From positions 1-33,692 of the forward strand of contig JAIETR010000019.1 of NCBI GenBank assembly GCA_019745075.1: a DNA stretch of 33,692 bases. The letters run 5' to 3'. Below the pieces are notes generated by a model, which was not told where the DNA came from, ran no database searches, and was given only the letters and a program-made list of their open reading frames with translations. Positions 1 to 7,273 of this stretch are shown piece by piece. The position numbers were made by a program, and so were the translations under genes. Every line of letters begins with the position of its first letter. Position 1 is the stretch's first letter. Source of the DNA: Qipengyuania sp. GTDB lineage: Bacteria; Pseudomonadota; Alphaproteobacteria; Sphingomonadales; Sphingomonadaceae.

Positions 1-775
1 CCTCGGGCAGCGCCTCGAACAGGTCGGCGAGCAGCCACAAGAGGAAGGTGGCGTAGAGCTTGGGGCTGCGCATCAGCTTGTCGGCGGCGAGGACGTTGAT
101 GACGCCGCGCCCCTGCTCATCGGTGCGGATGAAATCGGCGATCTCGAGCGCGGGCTCGCCGAAGAACTGCGCGCCGCCCTGCGCGTCGAGGCTGAGCAGC
201 TGGCGCTGGATGATGCCGACGCTCTGCCTGGTGACATTGCCGTAGCGATTGGTGAGCTCGCCGGCCTGCTCCGCGGTGTGCGCGAGCATGGACTGAAGAT
301 CGGCGAGGTCGAGCAGCAGCAGCCCCTGCTCGTCCGCGAAGCGGAACACGATGTCGAGCACGCCGCTCTGGGTCTCGTTCAGCCCCATCAGCCGGGCGAG
401 GAGCTGCGGGCCCATTTCGCTGACGGTGGTGCGGATGGGATGCCCCTGTTCGCCATAGAGGTCCCAATAGATCACCGGATTGTCGGCATAGGTGTAGTCG
501 GTCAGCCCGATGTCGCGGGCGCGGGTCTCGAGCTTGTCGGCGTTGGGTGCGGTCGGGGAGCCGGGCATGGCGATGCCGGCGAGGTCGCCCTTCACGTCGG
601 CGAGAAACACCGGAACGCCGCGCGCCGAGAAGGTCTCCGCCAGCACTTGCAGCGTCACGGTCTTGCCGGTCCCTGTCGCTCCTGCGATCAGACCGTGGCG
701 GTTGGCCTGGGCGAGATGGAGAACCTGCCGCTCGCCGTTGTCGGCGAGGCCGAGGAAGATTTCACCGTCCGTCAT
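1..775 (-). CDS. HerA-like helicase / DUF853 family ATPase, 3' part missing
   Basis: The reading frame starts at the ATG at 775-773 and stays open to the window edge, giving the first 258 residues of a longer protein. Residues 32-39 are a P-loop (GATGTGKT). The segments around it, including FLADVKGDLAGIA, GEQGHPIRTTVSEMGPQLLARLMGL and a RGVINVLAADKL strand, match the DUF853 branch of HerA/FtsK-type ATPases (COG0433). These proteins are thought to move or unwind DNA, but the DUF853 branch is largely uncharacterised biochemically. It is transcribed divergently from the pabBC fusion at 874, with about 98 bases between the start codons. The missing C-terminus means the Walker B and arginine finger regions cannot be checked here. 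The family is confident; the cellular role is not. Confidence 0.88.
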   Translation of the reverse strand, partial: MTDGEIFLGLADNGERQVLHLAQANRHGLIAGATGTGKTVTLQVLAETFSARGVPVFLADVKGDLAGIAMPGSPTAPNADKLETRARDIGLTDYTYADNPVIYWDLYGEQGHPIRTTVSEMGPQLLARLMGLNETQSGVLDIVFRFADEQGLLLLDLADLQSMLAHTAEQAGELTNRYGNVTRQSVGIIQRQLLSLDAQGGAQFFGEPALEIADFIRTDEQGRGVINVLAADKLMRSPKLYATFLLWLLADLFEALPE

Positions 776-873
776 GAGCTCCTCCAACCCTGCCTTCGCG
801 CGGTTGTGGCACGAGCGACGCGCGGGTCAAGCTGTCTCGACAGCGACGGGGGAAGCGGTAAAGGACGCCCGCA

Positions 874-2685
874 ATGGGTAAGCGTGCACCATTGGTTCTG
901 CTGGACGACGCCCGCGTCGCCGGCGCTGCCGATGCGCAGCTTTACGAGGAACCGGCAGAGGTGTTCGTGGCTCGGCGGCCGGACGAAGTCGCCGCCGCGC
1001 TGGCCGCGGCCGATGCGGCGCGCCTGGAGAAAGGCGGAACCCTGGCCGGCTACCTCGCCTACGAGGCCGGGTTGGCGCTGGAAGACCGGCTGGCGCTGCG
1101 GGCAGCGGGACGAACCGGCGCCGCCGGCCCGCTGGTCTGGCTGGGTCGGTTCGATAATTGCCGGACAATTCCCGCCACCGAAGTGACCGCTCTTCTGTCC
1201 GAGCGCGGGCAGGGCACGGCGACGCTCGGGCCGCTCGATCCGCAAATCTCTCCGGCGGCCTACGAAAGCGCTTTCGATGCGCTCCAGCAGGCGATTGCCG
1301 CGGGCGATATCTACCAGGCGAACCTCACCTTCCCGCTGGCGGGCGGCTTCACCGGGGATCCGCTGGCGCTTTATGCCGCGCTCCGCCCGGCGGCTTGCGC
1401 CGGCTATGGCGGGGTGGTGTTCGACGGCGACCGCTGGCTGCTCTCGCTCTCGCCCGAACTGTTCGTCTCGCTCAAGGGGCGCGAGGCCAAGGTCAAGCCG
1501 ATGAAGGGCACCCGCCCGCGTGGCCGGGACGACGCCGAGGACCGGTCGCTGCGCGATGAGCTCGCGGGTTCGGAAAAGGACCGGGCCGAGAATCTGATGA
1601 TCGTCGATCTGCTCCGCAACGACCTGTCGCGGGTCGCCGAGGCGGGGAGCGTGCGGGTGGAAGACGCCTTCGCGGTCGAAAGCTATCCGACGGTGCACCA
1701 GATGGTGACCACCGTGCGCGCACGGCTGACCGAGGACGCCGGGCCGATCGAGCTGCTGACCGCGCTGTTTCCCTGCGGATCGGTCACCGGCGCGCCCAAG
1801 ATCCGCGCGATGGAGCTGATCGCCGAGGTCGAGCGCGACGCGCGCGGGTCCTATTGCGGCGCGATCGGAAGGATCGGACCCGATGGCGACTCGGCCTTCA
1901 ACGTGGCGATACGCACCCTGCGCCTGACCGAGATCGAGAACGCGCGCGGCAAGGCCGAACTGGGCGTGGGGGGCGCAATCGTGGCCGGCAGCGAGGCGCG
2001 CACCGAATGGCGCGAGGCGCTGACCAAGGGCGCTTTCGCGCGCGGCAGCGGGCCGGAGTGGCGCGCGCCGGCGATCGATCTGATCGAGACGATGCGCTTC
2101 GAACCCGCCACCGGCATTTCTCAACTGGAGTCGCATATCCAGCGCATGCTCGACAGCGCGGGGGCGCTGGGAATCGGTTTCGACCGCCATGAGGCGCGCA
2201 ACCAGATCCACGCGCTGTGCTTCGATCTGGAGGGTCCGGCGTGCGTCCGGCTGATGGCCTCGCGCGGCGGCGCTCTGGCGCTCGAGGCGCGGCCGCTGCC
2301 GCCCGCCTGGCCAGAGCCGGCGCGCGCGATCCTGTTGCCGTTGCCGGTCGATCCGGGCGATTGGCGGCTGCGCCACAAGACCTCCGACCGCGGCTTCTAC
2401 GACGATGCGCGCAGGGTCGCGGCCGGCGAAGGCGCCGACGAGGCCCTGTTCGTGCGCGATGACGGGCTGGTGACCGAAGGCGCGATCGCCAATGTGTTCG
2501 TCGCGCGCGACGGGATGCTGCTGACGCCGCCCGCGACGCTCGGACTGCTGCCGGGTATCCTGCGGGCGCGCCTGATCGCCGAGGGCAAGGCCCGCGAACA
2601 GGAGCTCGCCGTCGCCGATCTCGCTGGCGGTTTCCTGCTCGGCAATGCGCTGCGCGGGCTGATGCCGGCGCGGCTCAAGGCATGA
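874..2685 (+). CDS. pabB: Aminodeoxychorismate synthase component I fused to aminodeoxychorismate lyase (PabB-PabC)
   Basis: This 603-residue protein joins two steps of p-aminobenzoate (folate) synthesis. Roughly residues 1-390 are a chorismate-binding domain, with GDIYQANLT, PMKGTRPRG (K211, the PabB active-site lysine in the PIKGT position), CGSVTGAPK near residue 301, and GVGGAIVAGS. Residues about 400-603 are a class IV aminotransferase fold; K502 in HKTSDRGFYDD is the likely PLP-binding lysine, followed by LVTEGAIANVF and LLPGILRARL. Fused PabB-PabC proteins are known in many bacteria. The ATG at 874 has a purine-rich AAAGGA upstream. Its stop overlaps the next start as ATGA, so the three downstream genes are probably translationally coupled. 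No separate glutamine amidotransferase (PabA) is visible in this window. Confidence 0.93.
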   Translation: MGKRAPLVLLDDARVAGAADAQLYEEPAEVFVARRPDEVAAALAAADAARLEKGGTLAGYLAYEAGLALEDRLALRAAGRTGAAGPLVWLGRFDNCRTIPATEVTALLSERGQGTATLGPLDPQISPAAYESAFDALQQAIAAGDIYQANLTFPLAGGFTGDPLALYAALRPAACAGYGGVVFDGDRWLLSLSPELFVSLKGREAKVKPMKGTRPRGRDDAEDRSLRDELAGSEKDRAENLMIVDLLRNDLSRVAEAGSVRVEDAFAVESYPTVHQMVTTVRARLTEDAGPIELLTALFPCGSVTGAPKIRAMELIAEVERDARGSYCGAIGRIGPDGDSAFNVAIRTLRLTEIENARGKAELGVGGAIVAGSEARTEWREALTKGAFARGSGPEWRAPAIDLIETMRFEPATGISQLESHIQRMLDSAGALGIGFDRHEARNQIHALCFDLEGPACVRLMASRGGALALEARPLPPAWPEPARAILLPLPVDPGDWRLRHKTSDRGFYDDARRVAAGEGADEALFVRDDGLVTEGAIANVFVARDGMLLTPPATLGLLPGILRARLIAEGKAREQELAVADLAGGFLLGNALRGLMPARLKA

Positions 2686-3338
2686 GCCATCCGCCGATCC
2701 TGTTCGAGGATGCCGAAGCGCTGGTGATCGACAAGCCGGGCGGGCTGCCGATCGAGACGCCGCGCAAGGGCGGCGCGTCGCTCGGCGACCAGCTCGAGGC
2801 GCTGAAGCTGGGCTTCCACTTCGCGCCCGTGCCGGTCCACCGTCTCGACACCGACACCAGCGGCTGCCTGCTGCTGGCGCGCAATGCCAGGGCCTTGAAG
2901 CGCTTTGCCAGGGCCTTCGAGGAGCGCAGCGTGGGCAAGCGGTACCTCGGCGTGCTCGCGGCGGTGCCGGCGCGGACCGAGGGCACGGTCGAGTTGGCGC
3001 TGGCCAAGATCAGCAGCGAAGCCGCCGGCTGGCGGATGATCCCGGCGAGAAAGGGAAAGCCCTCGGTCACGCATTGGCGGGTGGTGGACGAGCGGGAAGG
3101 GCGGGCGCTGGTCGAGTTCCTGCCCGAGACCGGCCGCACGCACCAGATCCGCGTTCATGCCGCGAGCGGGATCCGCGTGCCGCTGCTCGGCGACCCGGTC
3201 TATGGCAGCGCAAAGGGGGCGCGGCGAACGATGCTCCACGCCGCCGGGCTGGAGGTGCCGCGCGCGGGCAAGGCGGCGATCGTGGCGGTGGCGCCGCTGC
3301 CCGCCGATTTCGCCGCGCTCGGCTTCGGCGATGCGTGA
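2682..3338 (+). CDS. RluA-family RNA pseudouridine synthase
   Basis: A 218-residue enzyme predicted to isomerise uridine to pseudouridine in rRNA or tRNA. The family signature HRLDTDTSG places the catalytic aspartate at D56. VIDKPGGLP near residue 15 and GRTHQIRVHAASGIRVPLLGDPVYG in the C-terminal half are also typical. There is no N-terminal S4 domain, and the length is close to that of E. coli RluA, which modifies 23S rRNA U746 and tRNA U32. The exact target cannot be read from sequence. The start overlaps the stop of pabBC by 4 bases, and its own stop lies inside the first codons of arfB (8-base overlap), indicating one transcription unit. Confidence 0.9.
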   Translation: MSHPPILFEDAEALVIDKPGGLPIETPRKGGASLGDQLEALKLGFHFAPVPVHRLDTDTSGCLLLARNARALKRFARAFEERSVGKRYLGVLAAVPARTEGTVELALAKISSEAAGWRMIPARKGKPSVTHWRVVDEREGRALVEFLPETGRTHQIRVHAASGIRVPLLGDPVYGSAKGARRTMLHAAGLEVPRAGKAAIVAVAPLPADFAALGFGDA

Positions 3339-3735
3339 GATCGTCGATCGCGCGCTTGCGCTGGCGGAGGAGAAATTCGTCGTCGCCGGCGGGCCTGGGG
3401 GACAGAACGTCAACAAGGTCGCGACCGCGGTGCAGCTGCGCGTCGATATTTTCGCGCTTCGGCTGGCGCCCGAGGCGTTCCACCGCCTCCGGGAGATCGC
3501 CGGCGGCAAGCTGACCAAGGCTGGCGAACTGGTTCTTTCCGCCAGCGAATACCGGACCCAGGCCGAGAACCGCGAGGCGGCGCGGGCGCGGCTCGCGGCG
3601 CTGCTCGAGGAGGCGCTGACCCCGCCCAGGCCGCGTAGGAAAACTCGCCTCAACCGCGTGGGGAAGGAGGAGCGTCTGAAGGGCAAGAAGGTGCGCGGCA
3701 CGATCAAGGCCCACCGCGGCAAGGTGGAGTGGTAG
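3331..3735 (+). CDS. arfB: Peptidyl-tRNA hydrolase ArfB (ribosome rescue factor, YaeJ-like)
   Basis: A 134-residue release-factor-like protein that frees stalled ribosomes by hydrolysing peptidyl-tRNA without a stop codon. The GGQ catalytic motif is at residues 23-25 (GGPGGQNVNKV). The C-terminal tail, from about residue 100, is strongly basic (PRPRRKTRLNRVGKEERLKGKK), as expected for the helix that threads into the empty mRNA channel. The start was placed at the ATG at 3331 because it gives the normal ArfB length and overlaps the end of the pseudouridine synthase gene by 8 bases. The reading frame extends further upstream, but that part reads as shadow of the preceding gene. Confidence 0.93.
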   Translation: MREIVDRALALAEEKFVVAGGPGGQNVNKVATAVQLRVDIFALRLAPEAFHRLREIAGGKLTKAGELVLSASEYRTQAENREAARARLAALLEEALTPPRPRRKTRLNRVGKEERLKGKKVRGTIKAHRGKVEW

Positions 3736-3782
3736 GACGGTTGACTTTCGCCGGTGAATCGCCCAATGGCCCGCGCCTGTGC

Positions 3783-3813
3783 GGCGGTGCATTCGCGCCG
3801 CCCTTTGTTTTTC
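3783..3813 (+). terminator. Possible terminator after the pabBC-rluA-arfB unit
   Basis: A GGCGG/CCGCC stem (3783-3787 with 3798-3802) is followed by CTTTGTTTTTC, a T-rich run on the plus strand. It sits about 50 bases after the arfB stop and before rpmG. The stem is short with a 10-base loop, so this is a moderate call. A second small hairpin (GGGCC TGC GGCCC) follows at 3814-3826. Confidence 0.45.
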
Positions 3814-3853
3814 GGGCCTGCGGCCCTGCACTTGACTCATTCAGGACACGACC

Positions 3854-4021
3854 ATGGCGAAGCCCACCACCGTCAAGATCAAGCTCGTCTCGACCGCCGA
3901 CACGGGCTTCTACTACGTCACCAAGAAGAACCCCCGGAACCACACCGAGAAGTTCACCTTCCGCAAGTACGACCCGGTGGCCAAGAGGCACGTCGAGTTC
4001 AAGGAAGCCAAGATCAAGTAA
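3854..4021 (+). CDS. rpmG: 50S ribosomal protein L33
   Basis: A 55-residue basic protein of the large ribosomal subunit. The sequence [16 protein letters not shown] followed by [12 protein letters not shown] and [24 protein letters not shown] is typical alphaproteobacterial L33. It is the cysteine-free form, lacking the CxxC pairs of zinc-binding L33, so it is the zinc-independent type. The ATG at 3854 and the TAA at 4019-4021 give the full family length. It is monocistronic in appearance, with a possible terminator upstream and lolA starting 80 bases downstream. Confidence 0.97.
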   Translation: MAKPTTVKIKLVSTADTGFYYVTKKNPRNHTEKFTFRKYDPVAKRHVEFKEAKIK

Positions 4022-4101
4022 GGCTTTCCGCGACTTGGCTGAATGGCGGGAACCTCCCCTATTCAGTGCCGGTTCAAGGCTCCGCCCCCAACCGACGGAG
4101 C

Positions 4102-4761
4102 ATGATCACCTTGCAGAAATTCGCCGCCAAACCGATTCGCGCCGCGCTCGCCGTGACGCTCGGCGCGGCCGTTCCCGCTGCCTTCCTGGCGGCTCCCGCC
4201 CCGGTGAGCGCCGCTGAGGGCGATCTCGACGCCGCGGTCGCGGCGCTGCGCGGCATCGGCTCGATGACCGCCGATTTCACGCAAACCGACCGCAACGGCG
4301 CCACCATCCCCGGCAAGCTGTTCCTCAAGCGCCCCGGCAAGATCCGCTTCGAATACGCGCCCAGCGCCAGGATGCTGGTCGTCTCGAACGGCAAGTCGCT
4401 CTATCTCGTGGATTACGAGGTCGGGCAGGTGCAGCGCTGGCCGATCGGCAATTCGCCGCTGGGCGCGCTGCTCGATCCCAGCCGCGACGTGAAGGCCTAT
4501 GGTACGCTCGTCCCGACCGATCATCCCGATGTCGTCAGCGTCGAGGTCAGGGACAGGAAGCGCCCGGAATACGGCGTCATCACGCTGGTCTTCGTGCGCG
4601 ACGCCTCCGCCCCCGGGGGTCTGCGCCTGACCAATTGGGTGGCGCTCGATTCGCAGAACAACCGCACCACCGTCCGGCTCAGCAACCAGAGCTATGGCGC
4701 CGCGATCGCGGACAGCAAGTTCACCTTCGTCGATCCGCGCCGCACGGGCGGTCGCCGCTGA
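4102..4761 (+). CDS. lolA: Outer-membrane lipoprotein carrier protein LolA-like
   Basis: A 219-residue periplasmic protein predicted to ferry lipoproteins from the inner-membrane LolCDE complex to the outer membrane. Residues 1-38 form a signal peptide (KFAAKPIRAALAVTL... ending APVSA|AEG). The mature part carries LolA-type segments: IGSMTADFTQTD, GKLFLKRPGKIRFEY, MLVVSNGKSLYLVDYE and FVRDASAPGGLRLTNWVALDSQNN. The start was set at the ATG at 4102 because the upstream in-frame extension runs through rpmG and lacks coding character. No LolB or LolCDE gene is in the window. The several lipoproteins nearby would be clients. Confidence 0.88.
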   Translation: MITLQKFAAKPIRAALAVTLGAAVPAAFLAAPAPVSAAEGDLDAAVAALRGIGSMTADFTQTDRNGATIPGKLFLKRPGKIRFEYAPSARMLVVSNGKSLYLVDYEVGQVQRWPIGNSPLGALLDPSRDVKAYGTLVPTDHPDVVSVEVRDRKRPEYGVITLVFVRDASAPGGLRLTNWVALDSQNNRTTVRLSNQSYGAAIADSKFTFVDPRRTGGRR

Positions 4762-4861
4762 CGAACGGCGCAGCGGCGGGGCGAGTTCGACCTGCGACAA
4801 TCCGATACGGCATGTTCATCGGGATGAAAGCCGCCGCGGCCTACGTGTGTTTCCACAGAGC

Positions 4862-4974
4862 GGTTGGAGGCGGGTTTCCCCCCTGTTGCCCAAGCCTCCG
4901 GTACTCCGCCCTGTACCAAGCGTGACGAACGCATGAAGGACCCTCGTGCCAATGCCCCCGGCACGAGGGTTTTT
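4862..4974 (+). ncRNA. Candidate small RNA with pyrimidine-rich loops
   Basis: This gap between lolA and the phosphatase gene holds three hairpins in series followed by a strong terminator. Hairpin 1 pairs GGAGGC (4866-4871) with GCCTCC (4894-4899), with inner GGG/CCC pairs, and exposes the loop TTTCCCCCCTGTTG. Hairpin 2 pairs GGTAC (4900-4904) with GTACC (4913-4917) and exposes TCCGCCCT. Hairpin 3 is GCGT/ACGC at 4920-4932. Pyrimidine-rich loops of this kind can pair with Shine-Dalgarno sequences. The first loop is reminiscent, from memory, of the conserved UUUCCUCCCU of the alphaproteobacterial suhB/MmgR (alpha-r8) sRNAs, with one mismatch. The 5' end is a guess and no convincing promoter was found. 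An unusually long lolA 3' UTR is the alternative. Confidence 0.5.
4941..4974 (+). terminator. Strong rho-independent terminator
   Basis: A perfect 10-bp stem (CCCTCGTGCC at 4941-4950 with GGCACGAGGG at 4960-4969) and a 9-base loop are followed directly by TTTTT. The T tract is on the plus strand only, so it ends transcription coming from lolA or from the candidate small RNA, not from the converging phosphatase gene. Confidence 0.88.
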
Positions 4975-4982
4975 CTTCGCCT

Positions 4983-6377
4983 TCAGTCGAGGCCGAGCGC
5001 GCGCTTGACGATCTGGCCGACCCGGCTCTGTTCGAGCACCCCATGCACCTCCTGCGAGCCAGGCCCGCTGGCGTAGAGCGGCACATCCTCGCCGCCATGC
5101 GTTTCCGAGGGCAGCGGCACCAGCGATTGCTGGCGCGCTTTGAGGCTGGTGTCGGGCGCTCCGCGTGCGCCCTTCACCGCGCCGGGGCCATTGGCGTAGC
5201 CGAGCGTGGTGTAGGTTTGGCCGTCGCTGGCGATCGCCGGCCTGTCTGGCGAGCCGGCGCCTTCGCCGCCGCCCGTCACCAGCCCGAGGATCGGGTTGCC
5301 GCGCCGGGGATAGCCCGCGATCGTGAAGACATGGCTGTGGTCGGCGGTAACCAGGATCAGCGTCTCGCGCGGGTCGGTGTTGTCGATGGCATGCCGCACG
5401 GCGCGCGCGAACTCGACCGCTTCCTCGAGCGCGTAGCCCGCCTGTCCGGCATGATGCCCGTGATCGATCCGCCCGCCCTCGACCATCAGATAGTAGCCCC
5501 GGCCATCGGCCGCGAACCGTGCCAGCGCGTCGGCCGTCATCGCGCTCAACGTCGGCTGCGTGGTGTCGGGCTGGCGGTCGATCATGTAAGAAAGATGACT
5601 GGGTGCGAACAGGCCGAGCACCGGCTTGCCGCGCGGTGCCGCCGCCAGCGCGGCGGCGGTTTCGACATAGCTGCCGCCGGTCCGCCGCGCCCACCGCGCC
5701 GCGAGGTTGGCGGCGGGATCGAGCCGGTCGCCGCCCCCCGCGCTCCCGAAGAACTTGCCTCTGCCGCCGCCGAGCGCGACGTCGAACGGGAACGCGACGA
5801 GCTGCGCGGCGAGATCGGTGCAGCCTTCCGGGCGCTCGGCGGCGGGGATGTCGCTGTCCGATTCCCAGTCGCGATCGACGCTGTGGCCGAACACCGCCGC
5901 CGGCGTCGCATGGGTGATGCGCGTGGTGGTGACGATGCCGACCTGCAATCCGGCGCGCTTGGCGGCCTCGGCGGCCAGCGGCAGCGGGTTGGCCTTCGCG
6001 CTGGCGCAGTCGCCCCGCTCCGCCGCCTCCGACACCCCGATATAGCCGATCCGCGTCTTGACCCCGGCGTTCATCGCCGTGGCCGTGCCGGCGCTGTCGG
6101 GCACCTGCGAGTCGGTGTTGTAGGTCTTGACCAGCGCGGTCTGGGGGAGGGTCTCGAAGCTGAGCAGGTTCTCCTCGCCGGTCTGGCCGCGCTTCTGCCC
6201 TTCGTAGATGCGCGCCGCGGTGACGGTGGAGACGCCCATCCCGTCCCCGACGAACAGGATCACATTCTTCGCGCGGGTCGGGGGCGGCGGCGTGCTGGCG
6301 AGGCGGTCCTGACTGTATTGGCAGGCGGCCAGCGGCACGGCGGCCGCCAGCACGGCCATGCGGACAAGACGGTTCAT
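4983..6377 (-). CDS. Alkaline phosphatase, lipoprotein
   Basis: A 464-residue PhoA-type phosphomonoesterase. Residues 1-19 are a lipoprotein signal with lipobox LAAC (C19), so the enzyme is predicted to be membrane-anchored. VGDGMG carries the metal-binding aspartate D45, and S95 in PDSAGTATAMNAGVKT corresponds to the phosphorylated serine of PhoA. Further family segments are GGGRGKFFG, MVEGGRIDHGHHAG and VTADHSHVFTIAGY with metal-ligand Asp and His residues. Its divergent neighbour is exonuclease III, about 92 bases away. A GGAGGGAAC run lies just upstream of the ATG. No Pho box was recognised, so phosphate control is not shown by the sequence. Confidence 0.92.
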   Translation of the reverse strand: MNRLVRMAVLAAAVPLAACQYSQDRLASTPPPPTRAKNVILFVGDGMGVSTVTAARIYEGQKRGQTGEENLLSFETLPQTALVKTYNTDSQVPDSAGTATAMNAGVKTRIGYIGVSEAAERGDCASAKANPLPLAAEAAKRAGLQVGIVTTTRITHATPAAVFGHSVDRDWESDSDIPAAERPEGCTDLAAQLVAFPFDVALGGGRGKFFGSAGGGDRLDPAANLAARWARRTGGSYVETAAALAAAPRGKPVLGLFAPSHLSYMIDRQPDTTQPTLSAMTADALARFAADGRGYYLMVEGGRIDHGHHAGQAGYALEEAVEFARAVRHAIDNTDPRETLILVTADHSHVFTIAGYPRRGNPILGLVTGGGEGAGSPDRPAIASDGQTYTTLGYANGPGAVKGARGAPDTSLKARQQSLVPLPSETHGGEDVPLYASGPGSQEVHGVLEQSRVGQIVKRALGLD

Positions 6378-6433
6378 TGCGGTTCCCTCCAGACTTCGCG
6401 AGCCTTGGTATCGACCTCTGGTGCGAGGGCAAG

Positions 6434-6462
6434 GTGACAATTTCGCGGCGCACCTCTAACTG
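6434..6462 (+). promoter_or_regulatory. Possible promoter of xth (leaderless geometry)
   Basis: GTGACA (6434-6439) and TAACTG (6457-6462) are separated by exactly 17 bases, and the xth ATG begins 8 bases after the -10 end. Transcription would therefore start at or next to the start codon, and no Shine-Dalgarno sequence is visible. The -10 match is weak, so confidence is low when taken alone. Confidence 0.35.
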
Positions 6463-6469
6463 CGCCGTC

Positions 6470-7273
6470 ATGCCCACGCTTTCGGTTGCCACCTGGAACA
6501 TCAATTCGGTGCGTCTGCGCCTGCCGCAGGTCGAGCGCTTCCTCGCCGAACACGCGCCCGACGTGCTGTGCTTGCAGGAGATCAAGTGTCAGGAGCACCA
6601 GTTTCCCTATGCGGCGTTCCGCGCCGCCGGATACGCGCACATCGCGGTCCACGGGCAGAAGGGCTACCACGGCGTCGCCACCGTCAGCCGCGTGCCGATC
6701 CGCGATTTCTCCAAACACGACTGGCAGGACAATGGCGAGGCCCGCCACATCGGGGTCGAACTGACCGATCCCGCCATGCGGGGCATGGTGATCGAGAACG
6801 TCTATATCCCCGCCGGAGGCGACGAGCCCGACCGGACGATCAACCCCAAGTTCGGGCAAAAGCTCGATTTCCTCGAGCGGATGACGCGCTGGGCCGACCG
6901 GATCGACCGGCCGACGCTGATCGTGGGCGATTTCAATGTCGCCCCGCTCGAATGCGACGTGTGGAATCACAAGGCGCTGCTCAAGGTGGTCAGCCACACC
7001 CCGATCGAGGTCGAGACGCTCCAGCGCTTCATGGACGCGCATGGCTGGGCGGATATCGGCCGCCGGCACATCGCCGCGCCGGAGCGGTATTACTCGTGGT
7101 GGAGCTACCGCGCGAAGGACTGGCGCGCGGGCGATCGCGGGCGGCGGCTCGATCACATGTGGGCCAGCCCCGAACTCGCCGCGCAGACCACCGCGCACCG
7201 CGTTCACGAGGACACGCGCGGCTGGGATCAGCCGAGCGACCACGTCCCGCTGGTCACGGAGTTCGCGTTCTGA
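6470..7273 (+). CDS. xth: Exodeoxyribonuclease III
   Basis: A 267-residue AP endonuclease and 3'-5' exonuclease of base-excision repair. Family motifs appear in order: ATWNINSVR near residue 10, CLQEIKC with the metal-binding E37, GYHGVATVSR, VGDFNVAP, an RLDHMWAS segment, and the terminal DHVPLV carrying the catalytic Asp-His pair. Length matches bacterial Xth (about 265-270 residues). The start at 6470 was chosen because the protein then begins MPTLSVATWN as in homologues; no clear ribosome binding site precedes it. The stop overlaps the apparent CTG start of ribA. Confidence 0.95.
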   Translation: MPTLSVATWNINSVRLRLPQVERFLAEHAPDVLCLQEIKCQEHQFPYAAFRAAGYAHIAVHGQKGYHGVATVSRVPIRDFSKHDWQDNGEARHIGVELTDPAMRGMVIENVYIPAGGDEPDRTINPKFGQKLDFLERMTRWADRIDRPTLIVGDFNVAPLECDVWNHKALLKVVSHTPIEVETLQRFMDAHGWADIGRRHIAAPERYYSWWSYRAKDWRAGDRGRRLDHMWASPELAAQTTAHRVHEDTRGWDQPSDHVPLVTEFAF

